The notes below the pieces were generated by a model, which saw nothing but the letters and a program-made list of their open reading frames with translations, was not told where the DNA came from and ran no database searches. From the IMG/VR virus record IMGVR_UViG_3300042563_001986, positions 24,087-88,086 of that record: 64,000 nt of DNA. One strand, given 5' to 3'. The position numbers and the translations under genes were made by a program. The stretch is from a virus. Shown one piece after another: positions 1 to 8,724 of the stretch (its first letter is position 1; every line of letters starts with the position of its first letter).

Positions 1-3000
1 TGATGTTCCCGATGTTCCACTACTTCCGCTTGTACCCGCGGTTCCTGATGAACCCGATGTTCCACTACTCCCTGAAGTTCCTGATGAACCTGAACTACCT
101 GATGTTCCGCTTGTACCCGCAGTTCCTGATGAACCACTTGTTCCTGAACTACCCGAAGAACCCGAAGTTCCACTACTTCCACTAGAACCTGATGAACCCG
201 AAGAACCGCTTGACCCCGATGTTCCACTACTTCCACTTGTACCCGCAGTTCCTGAAGAACCGCTACTTCCTGAAGAACCACTTGACCCCGATGAACCGCT
301 TGTTCCTGAACTACCCGATGTTCCACTACTTCCGCTTGTGCCTGATGTACCTGCAGTTCCTGAAGAACCGCTTGTTCCTGATGTTCCTGAAGACCCCGAA
401 CTACCACTAGAACCTGAAGACCCCGAACTACCACTTGAACCTGAAGTTCCGCTAGTTCCTGAAGAACCACTTGACCCCGACGAACCTGAACTTCCTGACG
501 TTCCACTAGTACCCGCAGTTCCTGAAGAGCCGCTACTACCGCTTGAACCTGAACTACCTGAAGTTCCTGATGAACCACTTGAACCTGATGAACCGCTACT
601 ACCACTTGAGCCAGACGTACCTGAAGTTCCTGATGAACCTGATGTACCTGCAGTTCCTGAAGAACCACTTGTCCCACTAGACCCTGATGAACCTGATGAG
701 CCACTTGAACCTGAACTACCGCTAGTGCCTGATGTACCCGAGCTACCACTTGTTCCTGACGAACCACTTGTTCCACTTGAGCCCGAACTACCTGATGAAC
801 CTGATGTTCCTGATGAGCCACTCGTACCTGAAGTTCCGCTAGTTCCTGAAGAACCTGATGAGCCACTCGTACCTGAAGAACCGCTAGTTCCTGAAGAACC
901 TGAAGTTCCACTAGTTCCTGAAGAACCACTTGTCCCCGACGTTCCTGAACTACCCGATGTACCACTTGAACCTGAACTACCTGACGTTCCCGATGTTCCA
1001 CTACTTCCACTAGAACCTGAACTACCACTAGAACCTGATGTTCCACTTGTACCTGAAGAACCGCTTGACCCTGATGTTCCACTACTTCCACTTGTACCTG
1101 CAGTACCTGAAGAACCGCTTGACCCCGATGAACCGCTTGTCCCACTAGACCCTGATGAACCTGAACTACCACTAGAACCTGAACTTCCTGATGTACCTGA
1201 ACTTCCGCTAGTACCTGATGTTCCGCTAGTCCCACTTGTACCCGCAGAACCTGAAGTTCCTGATGACCCGTTAGTTCCTGATGAACCACTTGAACCTGAA
1301 GTTCCGCTAGTTCCTGAAGAACCACTTGTCCCTGACGTACCTGAACTTCCGCTAGTTCCTGATGAACCACTTGTACCTGATGTTCCGCTAGTACCTGATG
1401 TTCCTGAAGAACCACTTGTCCCTGACGTACCTGAACTTCCGCTAGTTCCTGAAGAACCACTTGAACCTGATGACCCTGAACTTCCACTAGTTCCTGAAGT
1501 ACCACTTGAACCTGAAGTTCCGCTAGTTCCTGAACTTCCGTTAGTTCCTGATGAACCACTTGTTCCTGATGAACCACTTGTTCCTGATGAACCACTTGTT
1601 CCTGATGAACCGCTTGTTCCTGAAGTACCCGAAGAACCTGACGTTCCACTTGTTCCCGATGAACCACTTGAACCCGATGTTCCTGATGAACCATTAGTTC
1701 CTGAAGTACCCGAAGAACCTGACGTTCCACTTGTTCCCGATGAACCACTTGTACCTGAACTACCGCTAGTTCCTGATGAACCTGAACTTCCTGACGTTCC
1801 GCTTGTACCCGCAGTACCTGACGAACCACTAGACCCTGAACTTCCTGATGAACCTGAACTTCCTGATGTTCCACTTGTTCCGCTAGACCCTGAAGAACCG
1901 CTTGACCCCGATGTTCCGCTAGTTCCTGATGAACCACTAGTTCCTGACGAACCTGAAGTACCACTTGAACCTGATGTTCCTGAAGAACCCGATGTTCCTG
2001 AAGAACCATCTGTTCCGCTAGTTCCTGACGAACCACTTGAACCTGATGTCCCCGATGAACCTGAACTACCGCTAGTGCCTGATGTACCCGAGCTACCACT
2101 TGTTCCTGACGAACCACTTGAACCTGATGACCCGCTTGTACCTGAAGACCCACTTGTTCCACTAGAACCTGATGTCCCACTTGACCCTGAAGTTCCTGAT
2201 GAGCCACTTGTTCCGCTTGAACCAGATGTACCACTTGTTCCTGATGAACCATTTACACCACTAATACCACTTGAGCCTGAAGTTCCGCTACTACCATCCG
2301 TTCCTGATGAACCATCTGTTCCACTTGTACCTGAACTACCGTCAGTTCCGCTTGTTCCTGAAGTTCCACTTGACCCATCTGTTCCTGATGAACCATCTGT
2401 TCCACTAGTACCTGATGTTCCTGATGAACCATCTGTTCCACTAGTACCTGATGTTCCTGATGAGCCATCCGTACCTGAAGTACCACTAGTTCCTGAAGAA
2501 CCATCTGTACCACTTGTTCCGCTAGTTCCTGAAGAACCATCAGTTCCGCTAGTTCCTGAAGAACCATCAGTTCCACTTGTACCTGAACTACCATCAACAC
2601 CACTTAATCCACTTGAACCTGATGTTCCTGAAGTACCTGAACTACCGCTAGTTCCTGATGAACCTGAACTTCCACTTGTTCCCGATGAACCATCAGTACC
2701 TGAAGTACCACTAGTTCCCGAAGAACCATCTATTCCTGAAGTTCCTGAAGAACCATCAACACCACTTAATCCGCTTGAACCCGATGTTCCTGAAGAACCA
2801 TCAGTTCCGCTTGTTCCTGATGAACCATCGGTTCCACTAGTACCTGATGTTCCTGAAGAGCCGTCTGTACCTGAAGTTCCTGAAGAACCGTCTGTTCCTG
2901 ATGTTCCTGAAGAACCGTCTGTTCCTGAAGTTCCACTTGTTCCTGAAGAACCATCGGTTCCACTTGTTCCTGAAGAACCATCGGTTCCACTAGTACCTGA

Positions 3001-6000
3001 TGTTCCTGAAGAGCCGTCTGTACCTGAAGTACCACTACTTCCTGAAGAACCATCAGTTCCCGAACTTCCGCTAGTTCCTGAAGAGCCGTCTGTACCTGAT
3101 GTACCGCTAGTTCCTGAAGAGCCGTCTGTACCTGATGTACCACTAGTTCCTGAAGAACCATCAGTTCCTGAACTCCCACTAGTCCCTGAAGAACCATCTG
3201 TTCCGCTTGTTCCTGAAGAACCATCTGTTCCTGAAGTACCTGAACTTCCACTTGTTCCTGAAGAACCATCTGTTCCGCTTGTTCCTGAAGAACCGTCAAC
3301 ACCACTTAATCCACTTGAACCTGATGTTCCACTACTCCCATTAGTTCCACTTGTTCCTGAACTACCATCTGTTCCTGAAGTTCCACTAGTACCTGAAGAG
3401 CCATCTGTTCCCGAAGTTCCTGAAGAACCATCTGTTCCTGATGAACCATCTGTTCCGCTAGTTCCTGATGAACCATCTGTTCCACTAGTACCTGAAGTAC
3501 CTGATGAACCATCTGTTCCGCTAGTGCCTGAAGAACCGTCAGTTCCGCTTGTTCCTGAACTACCATCCGTACCGCTTGTTCCTGAACTACCATCAGTCCC
3601 ACTTGTTCCTGACGAACCACTTGTTCCTGATGAACCATCTGTTCCTGAAGAACCACTGGTCCCCGATGAACCGTTAGTACCGCTTGTTCCTGATGAACCA
3701 TTCACACCACTAATACCACTTGAACCTGACGAGCCATCTGTCCCGCTAGTTCCTGAAGAACCGTCAGTACCACTTGTTCCTGAACTTCCTGAAGAACCGC
3801 TAGTCCCTGAAGAACCATCCGTTCCACTTGTTCCTGAAGAACCATCTGTACCTGAACTTCCACTAGTTCCTGAACTTCCACTAGTTCCTGAAGAACCATC
3901 TGTTCCTGAACTACCGTCAGTTCCGCTAGTTCCTGAAGAACCATCAACACCACTTAATCCACTTGAACCCGAGGTTCCTGAACTACCATCTGTCCCACTT
4001 GTACCTGATGTACCGCTAGTTCCTGAAGAGCCGTCTGTACCTGATGTACCACTAGTTCCTGAAGAACCATCAGTTCCTGAACTCCCACTAGTCCCTGAAG
4101 AACCGTCAGTTCCGCTTGTACCTGAAGAACCATCAACACCGCTTAATCCGCTTGACCCCGATGTTCCTGAAGAACCATCAGTTCCGCTAGTTCCTGAACT
4201 ACCGTCAGTACCCGAACTTCCACTTGTTCCCGATGACCCATCTGTTCCTGAAGTACCTGATGAACCATCTGTCCCTGAAGTACCTGAAGAACCATCTGTT
4301 CCACTAGTACCTGAACTACCATCTGTTCCACTTGTTCCTGAGGAACCGCCTGAACCTGAAGAACCGCTTGTACCAGAACTTCCACTTGTACCTGAAGAAC
4401 CATCAGTACCCGAACTTCCACTTGTACCTGAAGAACCATCAGTTCCGCTTGTTCCTGAAGAACCATCAGTACCGCTAGTTCCTGAAGAACCACTTGACCC
4501 CGATGTTCCTGAAGTACCTGAACTACCGTCAGTACCGCTAGTTCCTGATGAACCATCTGTTCCTGAAGTACCTGAACTTCCACTTGTTCCTGAAGAACCA
4601 TCTGTTCCTGAAGTACCTGAAGAACCATCAACACCACTTAATCCACTTGAACCTGATGTTCCACTTGTTCCTGAAGAACCATCTGTTCCGCTTGTTCCAC
4701 TAGTACCTGAAGAACCATCAGTTCCGCTTGTTCCTGAAGAACCATCAGTACCGCTAGTTCCTGAAGAACCGTCTGTTCCGCTTGTTCCTGAAGAACCGTC
4801 AACACCACTTAATCCACTTGAACCTGATGTTCCACTTGTTCCCGATGACCCATCTGTTCCGCTAGTTCCACTTGTTCCTGATGAACCATCTGTTCCGCTA
4901 GTTCCTGAAGAACCGTTAGTACCACTAGTTCCTGATGAACCATCTGTTCCTGAACTACCGCTTGTCCCTGATGAACCATCTGTTCCGCTTGTTCCTGAAG
5001 AACCTGACGTACCATTAGTTCCGTTAACACCACTAATTCCACTTGAACCCGAGGTACCACTTGAACCATCGGTACCACTTGTTCCTGAACTACCGTCAGT
5101 TCCACTTGTTCCTGAAGAACCATCAGTTCCTGAAGTACCTGAACTCCCACTTGTTCCTGAAGAACCGCTAGTCCCTGAAGAACCATCCGTTCCACTTGTT
5201 CCTGAAGAACCATCTGTTCCTGAACTTCCGCTTGTTCCTGAACTACCGTCAGTTCCGCTAGTTCCTGATGAACCATCTGTTCCTGAACTACCGTCAGTTC
5301 CACTTGTTCCTGAAGAACCATCAACACCACTTAATCCGCTTGAACCCGAAGTGCCTGAACTTCCGTCAGTTCCACTTGTTCCTGATGAACCATCTGTTCC
5401 TGAACTTCCGCTAGTTCCTGATGAACCATCTGTTCCTGAAGTTCCTGAACTACCGTCAGTTCCGCTTGTACCTGAACTACCATCTGTACCACTTGAGCCC
5501 GATGTTCCTGAAGAACCATCTGTTCCACTAGTTCCTGATGAACCATCTGTTCCTGAACTACCGTCAGTACCGCTTGTTCCTGAAGAACCGTCAATACCAC
5601 TAGTTCCTGAACTACCGTCAGTTCCACTTGTACCTGAACTACCGTCAGTTCCACTTGTACCTGAACTACCATTGGTACCACTTGTTCCGCTTGAGCCCGA
5701 TGTTCCTGAAGAACCATCTGTTCCTGATGTTCCTGAAGACCCACTATTTCCTGACGTACCTGAACTACCATCGGTCCCACTAATACCTGAAGTCCCTGAA
5801 GAACCATTAACACCACTTATACCACTAGACCCTGAAGTTCCCGAAGAACCATCAGCACCTGAAGTTCCCGAACTACCGTCAGTTCCTGAAGTTCCTGAAG
5901 AACCGTCAATCCCACTTGTTCCTGAAGAACCTGACGTTCCTGAAGAACCGTCAGTCCCACTTGTTCCTGAACTACCATCAGTACCTGAAGTACCTGATGA

Positions 6001-6693
6001 ACCATCAGTACCCGAACTTCCACTAGTCCCTGAAGAGCCGTTAGTCCCTGAAGAGCCGTTAGTCCCTGAAGAGCCGTTAGTTCCTGAAGAACCACTACTA
6101 CCAGAAGAACCACTACTACCTGACGTACCCGATGTTCCTGATGAACCACTTTCACCCGAAGAACCCGATGAACCCGATGAACCGTTAGTTCCTGAAGAAC
6201 CGTTAGTTCCTGAAGAACCGTTAGTTCCTGAAGAACCACTACTACCAGAAGAACCACTTGAACCTGAACTTCCTGATGAACCACTTGAACCTGAACTTCC
6301 TGATGAACCACTTGTTCCACTAGAACCTGATATTCCTGAAGTACCACTTGAACCTGATGTTCCTTTAGTTCCTGAACTACCCGAAGAACCGCTACTTCCT
6401 GATGTTCCACTACTTCCTGAAGAACCACTTAAACCTGAAGTACCATTTTGACCACTTGAACCTGACGAACCATTAACACCACTTGTTCCTGATGAACCAT
6501 TAACACCACTTGTTCCTGCAGTACCTGAAGTACCAGCAAGGGATAGAGCATCCGCAATTTGTTGGATACTTGCTTTATATGATGAACCTGCGGGGTTTTG
6601 TGATGTATCACCCGTAATGACAATGTGTACAATGTCATCTGGAGATACTATCGGAGCTTGGGTTCTGTCGGTCAGTCTTTGATAATTCGGCAT
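1..6693 (-). CDS. Giant collagen-like (Gly-X-Y) fibre protein, C-terminus beyond the window
   Basis: The minus strand is open from an ATG at 6693 to the window edge: 2231 codons and no stop. About 50 N-terminal residues are non-repetitive (MPNYQRLTDR..., then ASIQQIADALSLAG). Almost everything after that is Gly-X-Y with X and Y mostly Thr, Ser or Asn, such as GTSGSSGTSG. Collagen-like triple-helical stalks are common in phage tail fibres; the non-repetitive N-terminus would attach to the virion and the missing C-terminus would carry the tip. From about residue 300 to 1560, G-T-D-G triplets and blocks like GLSGVDG recur; the distal part is almost pure Ser/Thr. A TATTTAT element lies 17 nt upstream. 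Collagen-like frame certain; fibre role inferred from the neighbouring adhesin-like genes. Confidence 0.9.
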   Translation of the reverse strand, partial: MPNYQRLTDRTQAPIVSPDDIVHIVITGDTSQNPAGSSYKASIQQIADALSLAGTSGTAGTSGVNGSSGTSGVNGSSGSSGQNGTSGLSGSSGSSGTSGSSGSSGSSGTKGTSGSSGTSGISGSSGTSGSSGSSGSSGSSGSSGSSGSSGSSGSSGTNGSSGTNGSSGTNGSSGSSGSSGESGSSGTSGTSGSSGSSGSSGSSGTNGSSGTNGSSGTNGSSGTSGSSGTDGSSGTSGTDGSSGTSGTDGSSGTSGSSGTSGIDGSSGTSGTDGSSGTSGADGSSGTSGSSGISGVNGSSGTSGISGTDGSSGTSGNSGSSGTSGTDGSSGTSGSSGTSGTNGSSGTSGTDGSSGTSGTDGSSGTSGIDGSSGTSGTDGSSGTDGSSGTSGTDGSSGTSGSSGTDGSSGTSGTDGSSGTSGTDGSSGTSGSSGTDGSSGTSGTDGSSGTSGSSGLSGVDGSSGTSGTDGSSGTDGSSGTSGTDGSSGTSGSSGTDGSSGTSGTDGSSGTSGSSGTSGSSGTSGTDGSSGTSGTDGSSGTSGTDGSSGTSGSSGISGVNGTNGTSGSSGTSGTDGSSGTSGSSGTDGSSGTSGTNGSSGTSGTDGSSGTSGTSGTDGSSGTSGTSGSSGLSGVDGSSGTSGTDGSSGTSGTDGSSGTSGTDGSSGTSGTSGTDGSSGTSGTSGSSGLSGVDGSSGTSGTDGSSGTSGSSGTSGTDGSSGTSGTDGSSGTSGTSGSSGSSGTSGTDGSSGTSGTDGSSGTSGSSGTDGSSGTSGSSGTSGSSGSGGSSGTSGTDGSSGTSGTDGSSGTSGTDGSSGTSGTDGSSGTSGSSGTDGSSGTSGTDGSSGTSGSSGLSGVDGSSGTSGTDGSSGTSGSSGTDGSSGTSGTSGTDGSSGTSGTSGTSGTDGSSGTSGSSGLSGVDGSSGTSGTDGSSGTDGSSGTSGSSGTSGSSGTDGSSGTSGTDGSSGTSGSSGSSGTSGTDGSSGTSGTDGSSGSSGISGVNGSSGTSGTNGSSGTSGSSGTDGSSGTSGSSGTSGTDGSSGTSGTDGSSGTSGTDGSSGTSGTDGSSGTSGTSGTDGSSGTSGTDGSSGTDGSSGTSGTDGSSGTSGTSGTDGSSGTSGTNGSSGTSGSSGLSGVDGSSGTSGTDGSSGTSGSSGTSGTDGSSGTSGTDGSSGTSGSSGTDGSSGTSGTSGTDGSSGTSGTSGTDGSSGTSGSSGTDGSSGSSGTSGTDGSSGTSGTSGTDGSSGTSGTDGSSGTSGTSGTDGSSGTSGTDGSSGTSGTDGSSGTSGTSGTDGSSGTSGTDGSSGTSGSSGLSGVDGSSGTSGIDGSSGTSGTSGTDGSSGTSGSSGSSGTSGSSGTSGTSGSSGLSGVDGSSGTSGTDGSSGTSGTDGSSGTSGTSGTDGSSGTSGTSGTDGSSGTSGTSGTDGSSGTSGTSGTDGSSGTDGSSGTSGTSGTDGSSGTSGTDGSSGTDGSSGTSGSSGISGVNGSSGTSGTSGSSGTSGSSGTSGSSGTSGSSGTSGSSGTSGSSGSSGSSGTSGSSGTSGTSGSSGSSGTSGSSGSSGTSGTDGSSGTSGSSGTSGSSGTSGSSGTSGSSGTSGTSGSSGSSGSSGTSGTSGSSGSSGSSGSSGSSGTAGTSGTSGSSGSSGTSGSSGTSGSSGTSGTSGSSGTSGTNGSSGTSGSSGSSGTSGTSGSSGTSGTSGSSGTSGSSGTSGSSGTSGSSGTNGSSGTSGTSGSSGTSGTSGSSGSSGSSGSSGTSGSSGTSGTSGSSGTSGTSGTSGTSGSSGTSGSSGTSGTSGSSGTSGTSGSSGSSGTNGSSGTSGSAGTSGTSGTSGTSGSSGTSGSSGSSGSSGSSGSSGTSGSSGSSGSSGTAGTSGSSGTSGSSGSSGTSGTSGSSGSSGSSGSSGTSGTSGSSGSSGTSGSSGTSGTSGSSGTSGTSGSSGTSGSSGTSGSSGSSGTSGTSGTSGSSGTSGSSGSSGSSGTSGSSGTSGSSGTSGTSGSSGSSGSSGSSGSSGTSGSSGTAGTSGSSGTSGTSGSSGSSGSSGSSGSSGTSGSSGSSGSSGSSGTAGTSGTSGSSGSSGSSGSSGTSGTSGSSGSSGSSGSSGSSGSSGTSGTSGSSGTAGTSGTSGSSGTSGSSGTSGSSGSSGSSGSSGSSGTAGTSGSSGTSGSSGSSGSSGSSGSSGTSGSSGSSGTSGSSGTAGTSGTSGSSGSSGTSGSSGTSGSSGTAGTSGSSGTSGTS

Positions 6694-6709
6694 CTTTTTA
6701 GTCTATATG

Positions 6710-6717
6710 TATAAATA
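6710..6717 (-). promoter_or_regulatory. TATTTATA late-promoter-like element before the collagen-like gene
   Basis: Coding-strand TATTTATA ends 17 nt upstream of the ATG. It belongs to the recurrent set described in the findings. Confidence 0.55.
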
Positions 6718-6740
6718 TGAATCTTTTCATAATTTGGTTT

Positions 6741-7043
6741 TTATTGGTCTTCGAATATATAAATATTTGCATCCATGAAAATAAAGATTTCTCCGTCTTG
6801 ATAAATCTTACCTTTCTCGTCACAATAAATTATTCCGAACTTTTCGCACCCCAAAGAGTCTATGATTTTTATTCCAACGGCGGGGGCTGAATTGAATGTG
6901 GTTGGTAGTACAATAGATATTGATGGAGGTACTTGAGTGTTAATAGTTGAAATTAAAACACATTGATTCCCATACACATCACACGCATATAAATCATACG
7001 GTAATGTAACTCCAGAAACTCCAGTAATCTCAATTTGTGTCAT
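6741..7043 (-). CDS. Hypothetical 100-residue protein, tail-fibre module
   Basis: I do not recognise this protein. It begins MTQIEITGVSGVTLPYDLYA and looks beta-rich, with Cys at DACDVYGNQC, LGCEKFG and IYCDE. It lies between the LamG gene and the collagen-like gene on the same strand and has its own TATTTAT element six nt upstream. Its place in the adhesin operon suggests a small virion or fibre-associated protein, but nothing in the sequence proves this. Confidence 0.7.
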   Translation of the reverse strand: MTQIEITGVSGVTLPYDLYACDVYGNQCVLISTINTQVPPSISIVLPTTFNSAPAVGIKIIDSLGCEKFGIIYCDEKGKIYQDGEIFIFMDANIYIFEDQ

Positions 7044-7048
7044 ATTGA

Positions 7049-7055
7049 ATAAATA
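7049..7055 (-). promoter_or_regulatory. TATTTAT element before the 100-residue gene
   Basis: Coding-strand CTATTTATTC lies immediately upstream of the ATG at 7043. Confidence 0.5.
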
Positions 7056-7085
7056 GTTAGTATTTACTTTAACTCTTTTTTAAAA

Positions 7086-7112
7086 CAAAAAATCCCCCAA
7101 GGGTTGGAGGAC
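7086..7112 (-). terminator. Intrinsic terminator after the LamG gene
   Basis: On the minus strand TCCTCC-AACCC-TTGGGGGA folds into a hairpin followed by TTTTTT, just past the stop of the gene ending at 7135. Confidence 0.7.
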
Positions 7113-7134
7113 TTTATTTATGTTTTTATAGTTA

Positions 7135-8169
7135 TTAATAAGGAGTGTCAGAACTACGTGTTATTGCCCCAACAATAACGGTACTACCTAAATTACTAAG
7201 GTCTTGTTGAAAAGAGGGTGAATTTAATGAGTCAATTAAAAGAACACAGTCACCATCATTAATTTGATTAGTGGACGCACCTCCGTAAGGATTTGCACCT
7301 TGTATTGGTAATAATGAACTTTTGGGGGTTGTAAACCCACTTGTATATACAATATTTCTACATATCCTTATATCAGTAAGTTTCGCATCTAAAAAATTAC
7401 TACTCGATAGTAAAGAGCCAAAATAAATTAAACCAATAGTGTTACTAATCAGAGTGTTAGGTATTCCAACGGCAGTTTTGTCATTACCATCAAAATAGAC
7501 TTTAACTTGACCATTGTCACATGTAATTGCAATGTGTTGCCAAACATTTGTTGACAATGGTAGAGATATCGCATTACCAGTGGATAATCCGTGAAGACAA
7601 CTATCTGATGGGTCAATATATAAATTTAAATCACCACCACCAAATGAAGCACTTTGACTAAATATGTATTGGTTACTACCTGTTGATACTGGATTTCCAA
7701 AATACCAAAATTCAATTGTAAAGAATTCATTAACTGTACCAATATGAGTAGGAATAATCCTTGCCGTATTAGAACTATTTGGAAATATTAACGAACCTGG
7801 ATTTACTTCCCAAGAAGACCAATGTCCAAAACCGTTCATCCAAATATACGCCTCGTCACCTGTTGTGTAAGTTTTACTACTAACAAATCCCGCCTTTTCA
7901 ACAAATGAAATTTCATTTAACGACAACGACCTCCAAAATCCTACATACGCAGAAATCCCTAACGGATTTGGTTGTGTTCCTGTTGGAACTGAGTGAGCGA
8001 TTACATACCCAAGGTCTTCATCGGGTCCGTTCCACCATTGAATTCCACCTGGTTGTAATGTGTAGTCTTGGTCGTCAACCCCAATAGTTAATGTACTATT
8101 AAATACTCGGATAGCCCCATTGATTAGTGATAATGTTGGATTATATGCAAATGGTCTTGATGTTGACAT
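7135..8169 (-). CDS. LamG/concanavalin-like domain protein, probable adhesin or fibre
   Basis: 344 residues. From about residue 145 to 285 it reads like a LamG-type jelly roll: FTIEFWYFG, a strand pair around YIFSQS and DLNLYID, then WQHIAITCDNGQVKVYFDG and the closing LTDIRICRNIVYTSGF. Such domains bind carbohydrate in many phage fibres. The first 140 residues (MSTSRPFAYNP...) are unassigned. A TATTTAT element precedes it and a terminator follows, so it seems to form its own transcription unit. Fold assignment fairly secure; binding target unknown. Confidence 0.8.
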   Translation of the reverse strand: MSTSRPFAYNPTLSLINGAIRVFNSTLTIGVDDQDYTLQPGGIQWWNGPDEDLGYVIAHSVPTGTQPNPLGISAYVGFWRSLSLNEISFVEKAGFVSSKTYTTGDEAYIWMNGFGHWSSWEVNPGSLIFPNSSNTARIIPTHIGTVNEFFTIEFWYFGNPVSTGSNQYIFSQSASFGGGDLNLYIDPSDSCLHGLSTGNAISLPLSTNVWQHIAITCDNGQVKVYFDGNDKTAVGIPNTLISNTIGLIYFGSLLSSSNFLDAKLTDIRICRNIVYTSGFTTPKSSLLPIQGANPYGGASTNQINDGDCVLLIDSLNSPSFQQDLSNLGSTVIVGAITRSSDTPY

Positions 8170-8186
8170 AGTTTTTTTTTTATTTA

Positions 8187-8193
8187 ATAAATA
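8187..8193 (-). promoter_or_regulatory. TATTTAT element before the LamG gene
   Basis: Coding-strand GATATTTATTAA, 17 nt upstream of the ATG at 8169. Confidence 0.5.
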
Positions 8194-8226
8194 TCTTTTA
8201 TTTTTATTTTATTCTTAAACTTAATA

Positions 8227-8724
8227 TTATAAACCAATTGTTGGTGTTACACAAGGGGTGCGAGTTAATGTTGGTGTTGGTCTTGGAGCACGAGTTGGTT
8301 TTGGGGTTGGTGTTGGGGTGGCGCAAGGGTCAAAAGTAGGGGTTGGTGTTGGGTGTAGTGTTGGAGTTGGTGTTTTGGTTGGTTTAGGCGTTTTAGTTGG
8401 TTGTGGGGGGCAAGGAGTGTCTGTTGGTGTTGGTGTTGGCGTACTTGTAGGAATAGGAGTTGGGGTACTTGTAGGTGTTGGTGTAGGTGTTGGTGATGGA
8501 ATTGGTCTAACAACAGTTAAGAAGTTAGGGCAGTCAGAATTAATAACTAATATAGTATAAACACCATAAACCTCTCTTGGGGGAGTTAATAAGTTAGGTT
8601 CAAATAAAAAAGGTAATAATACATCACCTAAATTAATAGCGTCCATACTGTTGTCAGGTTTAAAAACAACATTAGCAATTTGACCATTATAATTGATACT
8701 AGATATTACAATTGTTTCATTCAT
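8227..8724 (-). CDS. Small protein with long Pro-Thr repeat tail
   Basis: 165 residues. The first 75 look like a compact beta domain ([21 protein letters not shown]...). The rest is a Pro/Thr-rich tail of PTPTPT-type runs with four isolated Cys residues ([23 protein letters not shown]). Its ATG overlaps the stop of the upstream 1001-residue gene (ATGA), implying translational coupling. PT-rich segments are typically extended, often glycosylated linkers. The same repeat appears inside the upstream protein, so the two may be structurally or evolutionarily linked. Function unknown. Confidence 0.75.
   Translation of the reverse strand: MNETIVISSINYNGQIANVVFKPDNSMDAINLGDVLLPFLFEPNLLTPPREVYGVYTILVINSDCPNFLTVVRPIPSPTPTPTPTSTPTPIPTSTPTPTPTDTPCPPQPTKTPKPTKTPTPTLHPTPTPTFDPCATPTPTPKPTRAPRPTPTLTRTPCVTPTIGL

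Noticed and set aside
338-6451. A 2037-residue plus-strand open frame rich in VPxEP-type repeats
   Set aside because: It is the antisense of the Gly-X-Y repeat: the Ser/Thr/Gly codons used have reverse complements that never form stops. The minus strand has a sensible N-terminus, a promoter-like element and strict Gly periodicity.
2253-6638. A series of minus-strand frames of 60-200 codons made of MVLQEQ-like repeats
   Set aside because: These are out-of-frame readings of the collagen-like gene. They start at recurring ATG triplets and lack any biological sequence features.
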